Origin: Nemertoderma westbladi
Lineage: Eukaryota; Xenacoelomorpha; Nemertodermatida; Nemertodermatidae
Reading direction: 5' to 3'
Length of the DNA stretch: 64,000 nucleotides
Assembly: GCA_032718475.1 (NCBI GenBank)
Contig: JAUCBJ010007628.1
Coordinates: 47,295 to 111,294, forward strand
Shown: in pieces, positions 10,677 through 21,570 of the stretch
Layout: every line of letters starts with the position of its first letter
How positions within the stretch are numbered: the first letter of the stretch is position 1
Notes under the pieces: generated by a model
Told to the model about the DNA's origin: nothing
The model's input: the letters and a program-made list of their open reading frames with translations, nothing else
The model's database searches: none
Translations under genes and position numbers: made by a program

Positions 10677-13600
10677 GTAAGTTAGTACCTATAATTCTCA
10701 TAACCTATTTACGAGCGCTTGAAAACATGTAACAATCAAATTGAAAGGAAATTTAAATATTTGAATACATATTAATATACAGTATAATATACGAATACAA
10801 AATATATTACTGTCCGTGTAGTGTATATAATATTTTGTTAATAATTGTGTTACCTTATGTTTTGGCCTAAATGGGCAGTGATTACTTGGCAGCTTACGAA
10901 ATATATGTAATTCTCTAAAATATACATGCAGGAAATCCATTCTGAATTATTTTACTAATTAACTGAGTACATATTATATTTACATCCAAAATCGTATGTT
11001 CAGCATACTTTCATTATATGGGATTCCTGATGAAATTATTGCAGCAATCAGATCAGTATACGATGGTTCGACAACATTTGTGTCTACTGTTGACGGTGAC
11101 ACAGAACCATTTGAAGTGTTATGGGGCGTCCTCCAGGGAGACACACTTGCACCATTCTTGTTCATAATTGTTGTTGACTATGTTCTACGCATGTCCTTAG
11201 ATCATCATAATGGTGATGGGGTGATGATAACTCCACCTACTGGCTCCAGAAGTCGAGGAAATCCTGCCAAGTACCTAACTGATCTAGACTTTGCTGATGA
11301 CTTAGGAGTACTCTCAGAATCACTAGAGGGAGCCCAACGGCTCCTCAGCTCATTAGAACATGCTGCTTCTAGTGTTGGTCTTTTTATTAACTCCAGAAAG
11401 ACCAAAATTTTGACAGTTAACTTTGAAAGTCCTCAGCAAGTCTCTGATCGGATGAGCATAAGCTCAAAATATGGTATGCTTGAGCATGTGGATGACTTCT
11501 GTTACCTGGGATCATGGATCCGGAAATCAGGTGAGGACCTTCGAATACGTAAGGGAAAGGCATGGGCAGCCTTGAATAGGCTTTCCAGGATTTGGAAGTC
11601 ACCGAGAATTAATCGGAAACTTAAGGTCCGGTTATTTAGAGCAGCAGTAGTTCCAGTACTCCTCTATGGGAGTCCATGCTGGGCTCTAACTGCTGAGGAC
11701 ACCAAATCTCTGGACGGCACATTCACAAGAATGCTACGCCGGGTTCATTGTGTCAAGTTCAATGCACACATCTCCAACCAGACACTATATAACATTGGAG
11801 GTGTCTCATTCGGTTCCCCCAAGCTTGACACTAGAACAAAATCGCCTCCGCTTTGCAGGACATTGCTTTCGCCGTGAGGACCAGCCAGTGCATAATCTTG
11901 TACTTTGGCAGCCTCATGGAGTGAATAAGCATGGTGGACAGCCCATGACTTTCTTGAGACGCATCTTAAAGGACACTGGCCTTGAAGATGCGGATGATCT
12001 AGCAAATGTCATGGGTGATAAGGAGTTGTAGCGGTGCAATTTTGTCGATAAGCCGGCACAGCATTCTTAAAAATGCAGCTGCAATGCAGCATGCCGATCC
12101 TAGTAGTAGTAGTAGTAGTAGTACATCCAAACAGTATCATGTATAGTTTATGTTTTTATCTTCAATAGTTTAATTTAATATAAAGCAACGACTTGACCTA
12201 TTTCCCTTCATAGCTATTCATTTACATGCGCGGGTTTGTGCTACCATTCCAACTTGGAGATGTGTTAGTCGAAATGCTTTTGAATTTGCCTCGGCTGAGG
12301 AAGATCAGAGTGAAGATGCTGATACAGATAGAAGAGGTCGTATCGCTTACTGTAATAAGGGTGAGGTCGCCATTAGTTGCACTGGTAGAAGTCCATCTAT
12401 GACTGGCGACGTTATAGGTATCAAACCACTGCTTGCATTAGACAAAAAAGGAAAGGCAATACTACCAGGTTGCCAAACATTTGGGTAAGTAAAACAACGA
12501 GATACTGCATTGAGGGATAAATGGGAAGGCCATATTCCATATCACATGAGATATATACAGTAAGTTACAACAGTGTGCTAGTCCGCTTACTAACTCACTG
12601 CGTTGCGATTTGAAATAAAATAGCAGGTGTCCCACCACGTTGTCTTGACGATGAACTGGCTTAAAAGCATAAAAATGAAATTTATGAATACAAATCGAAA
12701 ACAGTATGAATATAAAAATGTATGTGCACAAATATTTAAACATTTGCGGCATGAAGCTAAATATTGTTAGCTACAATTGGGGCAATTTTTCAAATTATTT
12801 TCTTAGCTCAAATTAACTATAGGCCTAGTGATTTAATATAATTTTAATTATAAATCAGGCAAATAAATTTAATGTAATATAATATCAGATATCAATTTAC
12901 AATTTCGAATAATAACATCAGAAGCCTCAGGAAGGAGCGAAGAAATTCTACAACTATATAACACTATTAAAAACTCTCTAAGTCCTATAACAAGGAACAC
13001 CCCTCGCTTCGTTGATTATGAACAAGACTTGAACTAATCATAAACCCAGCAAGTTATTAGATAAATGTAACTCATACTTCCTTACATTTGGTGGCGGTAA
13101 AGGAGATGTATATGTATGTTTATATATGTATTCTGGTGAAGGGTCTTTTTATCTGTCTCAGGCCATGCCTGGGGGCTGTACAGTTGTGTATGTTGTACCG
13201 GTACCTTCACTGCACACTGAGTTGCATTATTTTACCGTCTGACCGGTATTGCAGTACTACCTCATTGAGTCATTACAGTATTAGTTAGTTGACATTATAC
13301 TGATGAGTGACTGCCACTATGTCAGTTCTTACACTTCTCGTAATCACTGTTCCCCTCTGTACGGATAGACTATATCAATAAATTATAGAATAACTTATCG
13401 TCATTTGTAATTATGATTCAAAGAAGAATAAATTTAGAAACGTTATTGCAGATTCCAGAAGATGATACCATCAGCATTCTGTTGCCCTTCGGAGATAAAA
13501 AAACGTCGACGTCGTCGTGATTCGAAGAAAAAAAAGCAAAAAGTTAAATGCCGAATAGAGAAATCCGTCCCTAGTTCAAGTGATTACAATGCTAAGGCGA

Positions 13601-16600
13601 AGGCGACTTGTCCTGTTGGCTACTTTGCGACTGGTTGTGGATATATGCCTAACCCCTATCCTGGGTTTGTTAAAACGTCCGGTGGTTCAGACGTTGGTGA
13701 AGGAGGATTGGAATGGCGTATTGTTTCTGCGGCGGAGGAGGGACGTTACAAAGCCAATGGGGCATATATAAGTTGTAAGTTACTGAACTGTCCGTTCTCC
13801 ATAAGAAAATACATTATAGTTTGTTAATTTGTTTTTCAACCATATTATTTAAATATTAAACGCAAAATATCATATAGTGGTATGATAACGGCTCCATGGC
13901 AAAACACTTCTTCCTTTAAATCATGTAAGGAATGGAAAGAGAGTTCGAACGAATTAGTGAAAGGATTTTTCTATTAGTTGGCAGTAGAAAATGTTCCAAA
14001 TGCTGTATGTAAGGTCACTGTCACTTTAACCCTATAAAAGCCGGGGGGGGGGGGGGGGGGTGTCAATATGACCCCCCCCCCCCCCCCTTAATTTTTTGTT
14101 ATAACTCTGAAACAAACGCAGTTGGGAATCTGAAATTTTATGACTTTTCCAAAAAATATATTGTCTTCCTAATAGTAAAACGGTTTTCAAATATATTGAG
14201 AAGTTTTCGAAATATAGCACCATTTTTTAACTCTACTTTTGGCACATTTTTTGAGACGTTTTTTAAAAATTATTTTTCATAAAATATGATTTGTAACATC
14301 TCTATTTTTGATTTACACCGATTTTATGGTGTTTGCAATTAGATGGAATTCATATAAATTAATTTAGAAATTTTAAACGTGTTTTTTTCGCCAAATTTTT
14401 AATTATGTCAATTTTGTAAATTTATTTTTTGAGCAATAGGGGTTTTTTGGGGTTCAAGTGTTGATGGAATATATATACGAGTTGCACCAGACGTATCAAT
14501 CTTGTATTTTACGGTGAGCTGTGGGTCGTTTGCACAAAAAGTAGCCAAATTCAAGGTTAAAAATTTTTTTTCGCCAACCCTATCGAATCATGCATATTTC
14601 GAATGCCATTAGCGTGCTGATTTCAAATTTCATAGTCGTTTATTTTTTCTACCAATAGTAAAAAAGTTATGGAAGAAAAACGTACGTCTCGTCGGTAACG
14701 CTTTGTCTCATATAAATTTCCTTGTTTTAAACATGCGTTACGTTTTGGACATGTCTCTTCTGTAACGAAAGTGTAAAGACAGTTTATTTGCGTTACATCT
14801 TTCTGTGCATGCTTTACAAGTGAGACAGTGTTACAATGCGTTACATACCGTTATGTGCAGGACAATTGGGGACATGCTTAGCAATCTGATTAGGTTAACG
14901 TGAAATCTTGACCTTGTATATCATTAGATAGCGCCTTCAGAAACGGTCTAAAAAAAACTTTATATGAAGTAAATCCGATTTGTAGAAGAAAAGTTAGAGC
15001 GAAAATAAGGGCGTTACAAGATGGACATTTCCAATAACGTAAGAAAACTGCTTGGTTAACTTTTGGGCATAACTTCTGTTAGACTTATCGTTTCGCATTC
15101 AATCGTATATATACGGATAGCAAATAAAATTATCTTTCGGAAAATACTTAATTTGAAACATACACATTTCACACTCAAAAGTTATCTTTAAAAAACGAGC
15201 GTTACAACTCATGAAAAATTTCTAAAAACAAATTTATATAATTTTTTATTGCTTCAAAAACAAATTTTAAACAAGTGTTCCCCCATTACTGGATTGTAGA
15301 TCACGAAATAAGCTTTTGGCCGATGTATAGTTTACTGGAAGTATCTCTTACTAACATTTGGTTATGATTGTTTGTATCTCAAAAACATAGAAATATACAG
15401 TATGTCAAATTGCTTTCAACCAATGCCAAAAAATGGGCAAAAATTCACTCTACAGAAATATATAAAGGTTTATATTGTTTTGGTTATTTTCTGCTGAGAT
15501 ATGGCTTATAAAAAGGCGAAATTACAGGGGACGTAATTTGGCCACTTTGGGCCATTTAGGCACGAAATTTTGAAAATACATTCAATAGTTCAATTGATTT
15601 ATGACAACTTATTTCTCGCGTTTTAGAGGTTTATGGCGGTTCCGAATTCAAATGGATAAATAATTATCTAACTAGACATCTCAAATCTCTATTTTTCGGA
15701 AGTGGGTGCAAAATTTGAAAACCATCAAATATATAATTTCATTGTGTCACCTTGTTTCTTGCGTATGCAGCAGCAGCACAAATCGATACCACTCCTGTCA
15801 GTCAGTAGTACGCTAGTACAGTGGAAGCTGTATGCAGCAGCAGTACACATCGATACCATTCATGTCATTCAGTAGTGCGCTAGTACTACTACTACTACTA
15901 CTAGGATCGGCATGCTGCATTGCAGCTGCATTTTTAAGAATGCTGTGCCGGCTTGTCAACAAAATTGCACCGCCACAACTCCCTATCACCCATGACATTT
16001 GCTAGATCATCCGCATCTTTAAGGCCAGTGTCCTTTAAGATGCGTCTCAAGAAAGTCATGGGCTGTCCACCATGCTTATTCACTCCATGAGGCTGCCAAA
16101 GTACAAGATTATGCACTGGCTGGTCCTCACGGCGAAAGCAATGTCCTGCAAAGCGGAGGCGATTTTGTTCTAGTGTCAAGCTTGGGGGAACCAATGAGAC
16201 ACCTCCAATGTTATATAGTGTCTGGTTGGAGATGTGTGCATTGTACTTGACACAATGAACCCGGCGTAGCATTCTTGTGAATGTGCCATCCAGAGATTTG
16301 GTGTCCTCAGCAGTTAGAGCCCAGCATGGACTCCCGTAGAGGAGTACTGGAACTACTGCTGCTCTAAATAATCGGACCTTAAGTTTCCGATTAATTCTAG
16401 GTGACTTCCAAATCCTGGAAAGCCTATTCAAGGCTGCCCATGCCTTTCCCTTACGTATTCGAAGGTCCTCACCTGACTTCCGGATCCATGATCCCAGGTA
16501 ACAGAAGTCATCCACATGCTCAAGCATACCATCTTTTGAGCTTATGCTCATCCGATCAGAGACTTGCTGAGGACTTTCAAAGTTAACTGTCAAAATTTTG

Positions 16601-19600
16601 GTCTTTCTGGAGTTAATAAAAAGACCAACACTAGAAGCAGCATGTTCTAATGAGCTGAGGAGCCGTTGGGCTCCCTCTAATGATTCTGAGAGTACTCCTA
16701 AGTCATCAGCAAAGTCTAGATCAGTTAGGTACTTGGCAGGATTTCCTCGACTTCTGGAGCCAGTAGGTGGAGTTATCATCACCCCATCATCATTATGGTG
16801 ATCTAAGGACATGCGTAGAACATAGTCAACCACAATAATGAACAAGAATGGTGCAAGTGTGTCTCCTTGGAGGACGCCCCATAACACTTCAAATGGTTCT
16901 GTGTCACCGTCAACAGTAGACACAAATGTTGTGGAACCATCGTATACTGATCTGATTGCTGCAATAATTTCATCAGGAATCCCATATAATGAAAGTATGC
17001 TGAACATACGTGACCGAGAGACTGAATCAAAGGCCTTGAAGAAGTCAACAAAGATAACAGCCAGATGCCTGTCTTTCTTTTTTGATAATTCTTCAATTAT
17101 CCTTCTAAGTGCCAAAATGGGCTCCATGGTCCCACGACCTTTACGGAACCCATTCTGATTTCCACGGAGCAGTCTCTCAATGGGATCCCTGATGCGATTT
17201 AATAGAATCCTATTGTATAGCTTTGCAGCAATCGAGATCAATGAGATTCCCCGAAAAGAACCATAGAGTGTTAGGTTGCCCTTCTTGGGAACTGGCACCA
17301 ACTTATTTGTTTTCATTTCTTGTGGGACTCTTGTTGTTCGGTACATGTCTACTATGATGGGATAGATGAGCTTTAAACACTCAGGTATTTTAAAGACCTC
17401 AGGGGGAACACCATCTACTCCACTGGCACGATTGGTCTTAATGCTCTTTGCAGCAGCCTTCACTTCTGCAAAGGAGATATCGCCAATGGGAATATCTGGG
17501 AGTACAGACTCAGACACTTTTACTTCTATAAAGTTATCAGGCAATACCCTGTCATTATTGAGGAGCTTTTCAAAGTGGGCTTTCCAACCATTGAGGCGAT
17601 CGGCTGGTGATTCAGCCTTAACCTTGGTGGTTGGTTGGCTTTTCCGCCCAGTAAGCAGATTGATCGATTTCCATGCCTGGGATGATTGCCTGCTGTCGTC
17701 AGCATCATTGATGGCATCAACCTGTTGGTTTATTAGCTCCTGTAGATTAACAGAGTACTGCCTGTTCAGGGACCTAGATGCAGCCTTAACTGCATTCTTG
17801 GCCGCTGTAGTCTGTTTGAGTCGGGACTCTTTCTGCGCCTTATGAAGGTCATTTCGGCACTTCTGAATTTTGTTGTCAGTCCAGGGGGCCCTTTTCCTGT
17901 TTCGAGGGTATACAGGAACTGTTTCTGCAGCTGCTAACTTAACTGCTTCTGTAAAGGCAGTATAGCCCTCACAGTGATCTGCCGCCTCAGAGGCAAGAGC
18001 CTCATACCTGTTGCTCAGCTGTAGTGTGAAGCTGGATCTCACTCTTGGCTGTTGCAACAGAGAGGACCAGTCATGCCGCGGCAAGGCAGATTTCATTGTT
18101 CTGCTAGCACGCAGACTAAGTCTTACCTTGGCCACAATAAGGCGGTGATCACTGGAGAAGGGTCGAAGTGTAAATGCATTACAGTCTTGTATAGAGCTCC
18201 TGTATTTCCTACGAAACAGAATATGGTCTATCTGGGACTTGTGACCACTGGGTCCACTATGAGTCCATAGCTTTCCAGTTCGCTTCTTGAACTGGGTTCC
18301 AGCCGAAAACAATCCATTTCCAGAGATAAAATCCTGAAGATGGACAGAATTTCGGTTAACACTATTGCTATAGACCCAGGGCGATGTAGGTGATTGATGC
18401 AGACTTGCATTAAAGTCTCCCAGGAATGTTAAGAATGCATGCTGATCCACTCCATCAGTAGCTGCTTGTAGATTGTGGTAGAAATTTTCCACCTCCTCTA
18501 CAGGGGCAACACTAGTTGGAGAGTAGCACACAATCAGAACCACCTTAGGAAACTTCTTAGCCAGTCTTCCAGAACATGAGAAGTGGCAACGGATGATGTG
18601 GTTAGAGATTTGGTCTATTTTGTCCAATGCTGCATGTGCAGTTGGATTCATCAATAGACCAATTCCACCATTGCCACTATCATCTGCTGACGCGAGGGCG
18701 AGTCGCCAACCGCCCCCCATGTCCTTAATCAGAACCTCATCAGTCTGTCCAGTCTGCATTCGGTGCTCTTGAACACCCACTGCGCTAAGAGAAAGCTTAT
18801 CTGCCAAGGCAGTCAGCTCACCTTGTCGCATTGGGGACCCGAGTGTTAGGGTGTTTACTGAGGCTAGTCTAGTGACTTGCCTCAGATTCACCAATGGCTT
18901 TGTTGGTCGGGGTGGAACATGAGAGTAGCCTCCAACTCCAGAATCCCTCTCCCCATCACAATCTGGCCTCCCTGGTGACCCAGGGTTTGGGCCAGAAAGG
19001 TCATCAGGAAAGGGACTCAAAGAATTGTTGGCTGCTCTCTCTCCAGTAGGGGGTGAGACATGCAGTGCTAGTACAGTGGAAGCTGTATGCAGCAGCAGTA
19101 CACATCGATACCACTCCTGTCAGTCAGTAGTGCGCTAGTACAGTGGAAGCTGTATGCAGCAGCAGCACACATCGATACCAATCCTGTCATTCAGTAGTGC
19201 GCTAGTACAGTGGAAGCTGTATGCAGCAGCAGTACACATCGATACCACTCCTGTCAGTCAGTAGTGCGCTAGTACAGTGGAAGCTGTATGCAGCGGCAGC
19301 ACACATCGATACCATTCCTGTCATTCAGTAGTGCGCTAGTACAGTGGAAGCTGTATGCAGCAGCAGCACCCATCGATACCACTCCTGTCAGTCAGTAGTG
19401 CGCTAGTACAGTGGAAGCTGTATGCAGCAGCAGCACCCATCGATACCAATCCTGTCAGTCCGTAGTGCGCTAGTACAGTGGAAGCTGTATGCAGCAGCAG
19501 CACCATCGATACCATTCCTGTCAGTCAGTAGTGCGCTAGTACAGTGGAAGCTGTATGCAGCAGCAGCACACATCGATACCATTCCTGTCAGTCAGTAGTG

Positions 19601-21316
19601 CATGTGCACGTTAAACAACATGTGAAATTACCTCCAAAAACTTTTAAACATTTTGAAGAGCTTGAGAGTAACCGGTAGAATACAATGTTTCTATGTAAAG
19701 TATAAGTACTAGACTTTGAATAGAATGTAGAGTTGAATGGATTGTAGACATTAGATACAAATTTTGTAGATCTTGGGAGATGTTGCTATGAGTTTTTCAA
19801 CTTCTACATTTTCCACGGTCTACTACCTTGTCCAAAGTCGACTTATTTTGGGCTCGGCGTGGAACAAACAGTCGATTTTTATCGAATGCGATTTATTTCA
19901 TGGTTGTGTACCTTGGAAGTATTTAAAATAGTGGCGACTCAATATAAACACGTCAACGTTACCAATTTTATAGCACCTCGAAAATTGAGTTCATGATCTA
20001 CATTTTATGTATTTTTCTGAGTTGGTGTTACATTCTTGGCAATAGCTTCGCCATAGGAGATGATATAGTCACATCAATAATTGGTTATATAGAAAGCAAT
20101 TAAAATGGGCTCGTACTTGTGTCACTTGACATAATAATTTACCAGTCCGTGAACCTTCAAAATTCGGTAATATTTAAAAAAAAACCCATATTTTCAAACC
20201 CCATGTTTCCAGTGACGAAATAAATGTGTATTTCAGTCGTGTTTATGTCCAGAACATAATTGTGTTTAATAGTAATATTAATAATATAATAATTATAATT
20301 ATATTTATAATATTGTCTCACTTATTGTCTCTTCAAAAACTAAAATATGTCTGTCCTAGGTTTCCCTGGAGCTGCGTAATAAAAACCCATATGCTTAAAG
20401 TTGCGCCCAAGATCTACACTGGATCTACTATAAACAGCAAAAATGCAATTGAAAATACGATTAATAGTTATTGTCAATTGTTAGTTATGAATATATTATA
20501 TTGTGGCGTTTATCAAGAGCAACAAAACCAACCCAAAATTGTCGTATTTCGTTTATGCAATCAAAAGAAATGAACATTTAAAGCTTTTTTGTCTTTTTTG
20601 TTAGACGAGGTTTAAAGTGGCAGTGACCGTAAGTATTTGAGAAACTGTACGAAATGATGTATGAAGATTTATTGCCGATAAGGTCCGTCGGTGAAATATC
20701 GGCTGATAATATAATACAGCCCAATTAAAAACGCAACAACTACTGGTTGTACTTGTACTGTAAGTACGCACAGTGCTCATATACGGAGATAAGTTACCGA
20801 ATTCTATAATATATGAAGTTATCTACTGACAATTTCAGAATCATTCATTCATTTGCTGTCTTCAGGAGAGTTAAAATATTTAAATAAATTGTTTACTGCT
20901 AATACAAAGTAGCAAATATATATATAGCTGTGTTCTGATCCGCTTGTTTTTATTTACACTCTTTAAATTTACACCTTACAAAAAAATGATTAAATAATTT
21001 AATAAATAAATAAATTACTCTTATGTATTTTTGTATAGCAATATTGTAATCTTTATTATTTGTTTATTATTTATATTATTAAATTTTTATTTATTTATTT
21101 TCTTCAATTATTTAATTTGTTATGTCATGTACGTTAAATCTGACAACAATCTGTTTATTGTATCTGAAATCTGTATCTGTAATCTGTGTTTTGTTTATGT
21201 TTAATTATGCAGCATTTGAAGAATCCTGCATCGCTGTAAACGGGAACTTCGCAGGAGGGATAGTCGCTTTTGTAACTTGTTGCAACTTCCCCGATTCTAT
21301 ATTAATCAATCCATAA
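10588..21316 (+). CDS. PCSK9-like: PCSK9-like gene, last four exons (C-terminal Cys-rich modules)
   Basis: Four exons (10588-10676, 12214-12484, 13452-13774, 21213-21316) join with consistent phases (2, then 1, 2, 1) through GT-AG introns to give about 261 residues ending at a TAA. The product is cysteine-rich and follows the three-module C-terminal domain of proprotein convertase PCSK9. Landmarks are HARVCATIPTWRC for the ARCC..C end of module 1, a YCNKG..AISCTG start with SAFCC end for module 2, and TCPVGYFATGC, then GAYIS, ESCIAV and AFVTCC for module 3. In vertebrates this domain belongs to a secreted protein that sends the LDL receptor to lysosomes; the role here is unknown. The subtilisin-like catalytic part must lie upstream and was not found. 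Alternative: another secreted protein with the same module. The spliced model is inference from sequence only. Confidence 0.65.
10991..12121 (+). mobile_element. 5'-truncated RTE-like LINE copy in the intron, with 10-bp TSD
   Basis: This matches the C-terminal 40% of the 1028-codon RTE-like ORF at 15934-19020, from the start of RT motif A's downstream helix (MFSILSLYGIPDE) through FADD to the 3' UTR and a (TAG)n tail. It is flanked by TACATCCAAA at 10981-10990 and 12122-12131, a target-site duplication expected of target-primed reverse transcription. The copy is dead. An extra base near 11811 shifts the frame (10996-11877 continues as 11750-12031), and TGG becomes TAG at about 12028-12030. 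It sits 82 bp upstream of exon B of the host gene. Confidence 0.9.
12214..12484 (+). CDS. PCSK9-like: PCSK9-like exon B (end of module 1, most of module 2)
   Basis: The acceptor is a good polypyrimidine stretch, CTATTTCCCTTCATAG, ending at 12213. The donor GTAAGT is at 12485-12490. The exon enters in phase 1 and leaves in phase 2. It encodes five cysteines: VCAT and RCVS (module 1 end), an acidic linker rich in D/E, YCNKGEVAISCTG (module 2 start), and PGCQTFG at the donor. The V-C-x-x-G-x-V-x-S/T-G/C pattern is the strongest link to the PCSK9 C-terminal modules. Confidence 0.6.
12485..13451 (+). other. Intron of the PCSK9-like gene
   Basis: This 967-bp AT-rich intron separates exons B and C. 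I see no gene or clear repeat in it. The short open frames at 12462-12752 (minus) and 13088-13288 (plus) have no domain. Confidence 0.5.
13452..13774 (+). CDS. PCSK9-like: PCSK9-like exon C (end of module 2, basic linker, module 3)
   Basis: The acceptor is CGTTATTGCAG ending at 13451; the donor GTAAGT is at 13775-13780. The exon enters in phase 2 and leaves in phase 1. It encodes SAFCCPS, closing module 2, then a very basic linker (KKRRRRRDSKKKKQK), KCRIEK, and module 3 beginning TCPVGYFATGCGYMP and running to NGAYIS. The basic run could be a furin-like cleavage or heparin-binding site; that is speculation. Reading past the donor would give a short unspliced tail ending at 13827, which is why an internal frame looks closed. 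Confidence 0.65.
14030..14087. mobile_element. Tiny TTAA-bounded G/C-run hairpin (possible element end)
   Basis: TTAA at 14026-14029 is followed by CCCTATAAAAGCC and about 19 G, then TGTCAATATGAC and about 18 C, ending at TTAA 14088-14091. The G and C runs with GTCA/TGAC would form a strong hairpin. CCCTAT after TTAA matches the end style of the 48959-50551 element, so this could be a TIR of a TTAA-target element, a deletion derivative, or an assembly artefact over homopolymers. Confidence 0.35.
14092..15764. other. AT-rich intron DNA with repeated GCGTTAC motif
   Basis: No gene was seen. The heptamer GCGTTAC or its near forms recur at about 14743, 14789, 14838, 15010 and 15202, and TTACG/GTAACG forms lie at 14694 and 14762. 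This is consistent with a worn transposable element, possibly the interior of the element whose end is at 14030, but no second terminus was found. Confidence 0.35.
15765..15885 (+). repeat. 67-bp satellite, left part (split by LINE)
   Basis: Just under two units of the 67-bp repeat (GCTAGTACAGTGGAAGC, GTATGCAGCAGCAG, CATCGATACC and CAGTCAGTAGTGC landmarks) end at GCGCTAGTA, where the RTE-like LINE begins. The array resumes on the far side at 19067. Confidence 0.85.
15886..19066 (-). mobile_element. Near full-length RTE-like LINE inserted in 67-bp satellite, TSD GCTAGTA
   Basis: This 3181-bp element on the minus strand has a 46-bp 5' UTR, one long ORF, a short 3' UTR with GCAGCTGCAATGCAGC and a (TAG)n tail at 15886-15903. 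GCTAGTA is present on both sides (15879-15885 and 19067-19073), a 7-bp target-site duplication inside the satellite unit. Total length, single ORF, very short 3' UTR and microsatellite-like tail fit the RTE clade. Four copies or fragments are in the window (10991, 15886, 34519 and 46167). Confidence 0.9.
15934..19020 (-). CDS. RTE-like LINE ORF: APE endonuclease plus reverse transcriptase, intact
   Basis: This 1028-residue frame encodes the retrotransposon polyprotein that nicks target DNA and copies its RNA there. Endonuclease motifs are VQEHRM (83-88), GDFNAS (201-206), SQIDHILF (262-269) and SSDHR (289-293). RT motifs are KLVPVPKKG (573-581), FRGISLISIAAKLYNRIL (589-606), VDFFKAFD (658-665, motif A), GVLQGDTLAPFLF (715-727, motif B) and FADD (770-773, catalytic motif C). 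The C-terminal third holds LFRAAVVPVLLYGSPCW and a conserved HCFRRED block. No stop or frameshift interrupts it and all acidic catalytic residues look present, so it may be an active or very recent copy. The ATG at 19020 is the first in frame and may not be the true start. It lies antisense within the last intron of the PCSK9-like gene. Confidence 0.92.
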   Translation of the reverse strand: MSPFPDDLSGPNPGSPGRPDCDGERDSGVGGYSHVPPRPTKPLVNLRQVTRLASVNTLTLGSPMRQGELTALADKLSLSAVGVQEHRMQTGQTDEVLIKDMGGGWRLALASADDSGNGGIGLLMNPTAHAALDKIDQISNHIIRCHFSCSGRLAKKFPKVVLIVCYSPTSVAPVEEVENFYHNLQAATDGVDQHAFLTFLGDFNASLHQSPTSPWVYSNSVNRNSVHLQDFISGNGLFSAGTQFKKRTGKLWTHSGPSGHKSQIDHILFRRKYRSSIQDCNAFTLRPFSSDHRLIVAKVRLSLRASRTMKSALPRHDWSSLLQQPRVRSSFTLQLSNRYEALASEAADHCEGYTAFTEAVKLAAAETVPVYPRNRKRAPWTDNKIQKCRNDLHKAQKESRLKQTTAAKNAVKAASRSLNRQYSVNLQELINQQVDAINDADDSRQSSQAWKSINLLTGRKSQPTTKVKAESPADRLNGWKAHFEKLLNNDRVLPDNFIEVKVSESVLPDIPIGDISFAEVKAAAKSIKTNRASGVDGVPPEVFKIPECLKLIYPIIVDMYRTTRVPQEMKTNKLVPVPKKGNLTLYGSFRGISLISIAAKLYNRILLNRIRDPIERLLRGNQNGFRKGRGTMEPILALRRIIEELSKKKDRHLAVIFVDFFKAFDSVSRSRMFSILSLYGIPDEIIAAIRSVYDGSTTFVSTVDGDTEPFEVLWGVLQGDTLAPFLFIIVVDYVLRMSLDHHNDDGVMITPPTGSRSRGNPAKYLTDLDFADDLGVLSESLEGAQRLLSSLEHAASSVGLFINSRKTKILTVNFESPQQVSDRMSISSKDGMLEHVDDFCYLGSWIRKSGEDLRIRKGKAWAALNRLSRIWKSPRINRKLKVRLFRAAVVPVLLYGSPCWALTAEDTKSLDGTFTRMLRRVHCVKYNAHISNQTLYNIGGVSLVPPSLTLEQNRLRFAGHCFRREDQPVHNLVLWQPHGVNKHGGQPMTFLRRILKDTGLKDADDLANVMGDRELWRCNFVDKPAQHS
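19067..19600 (+). repeat. 67-bp satellite, right part, about eight units
   Basis: GCTAGTACAGTGG starts at 19067, 19134, 19201, 19268, 19335, 19402, 19469 and 19535, a 67-bp period with one 66-bp unit. Each unit has a (CAG)n-like GCAGCAGCAG core and CATCGATACC. With the left part it was one array of roughly ten units before the LINE inserted. Confidence 0.9.
19601..21212 (+). other. Remainder of the 7.4 kb last intron
   Basis: AT-rich DNA with an ATAATA/TTATAA stretch at 20270-20315 and TTTATTTATT runs at 21000-21110. No gene, RNA or clear repeat family was recognised. The 115-codon frame at 20226-20573 has no domain. Confidence 0.45.
21213..21316 (+). CDS. PCSK9-like: PCSK9-like terminal exon D
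   Basis: The acceptor TTTAATTATGCAG ends at 21212. The exon begins in phase 1, exactly matching the phase 1 donor 7.4 kb upstream at 13775. It encodes FEESCIAVNGN, GGIVAFVTCC and a short tail ending at TAA (21314-21316). C, then 14 residues, then VAFVTCC parallels the CVVRS to AVAICC end of PCSK9 module 3, with a short C-terminal tail after the double cysteine. The poly(A) signal follows about 120 bp downstream. Confidence 0.65.
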
Positions 21317-21434
21317 AGAGTCACAATGACTAATAACTATGATAACGTCAATGAAGACACAACAGAACAGAACCAACTCCAATAATACTATCTGTTACCG
21401 TTGGAGTTGTCAGAACAATTCATAAGTAATATCA

Positions 21435-21440
21435 AATAAA
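21435..21440 (+). terminator. Candidate poly(A) signal of the PCSK9-like gene
   Basis: AATAAA lies 119 bp after the stop codon of exon D. It is the first canonical signal downstream on the plus strand and would end a short 3' UTR. Confidence 0.55.
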
Positions 21441-21570
21441 ACCTATATGTTGGAATAAAGCATAACGCTATATGGCTAATGTTTTTAGATTGGGATATTG
21501 ATATTTATTTATTGGCAGTTATAAGGAGTGTATAATCCCTATGTGTGTGTCATATATGTGACCAAAACCC

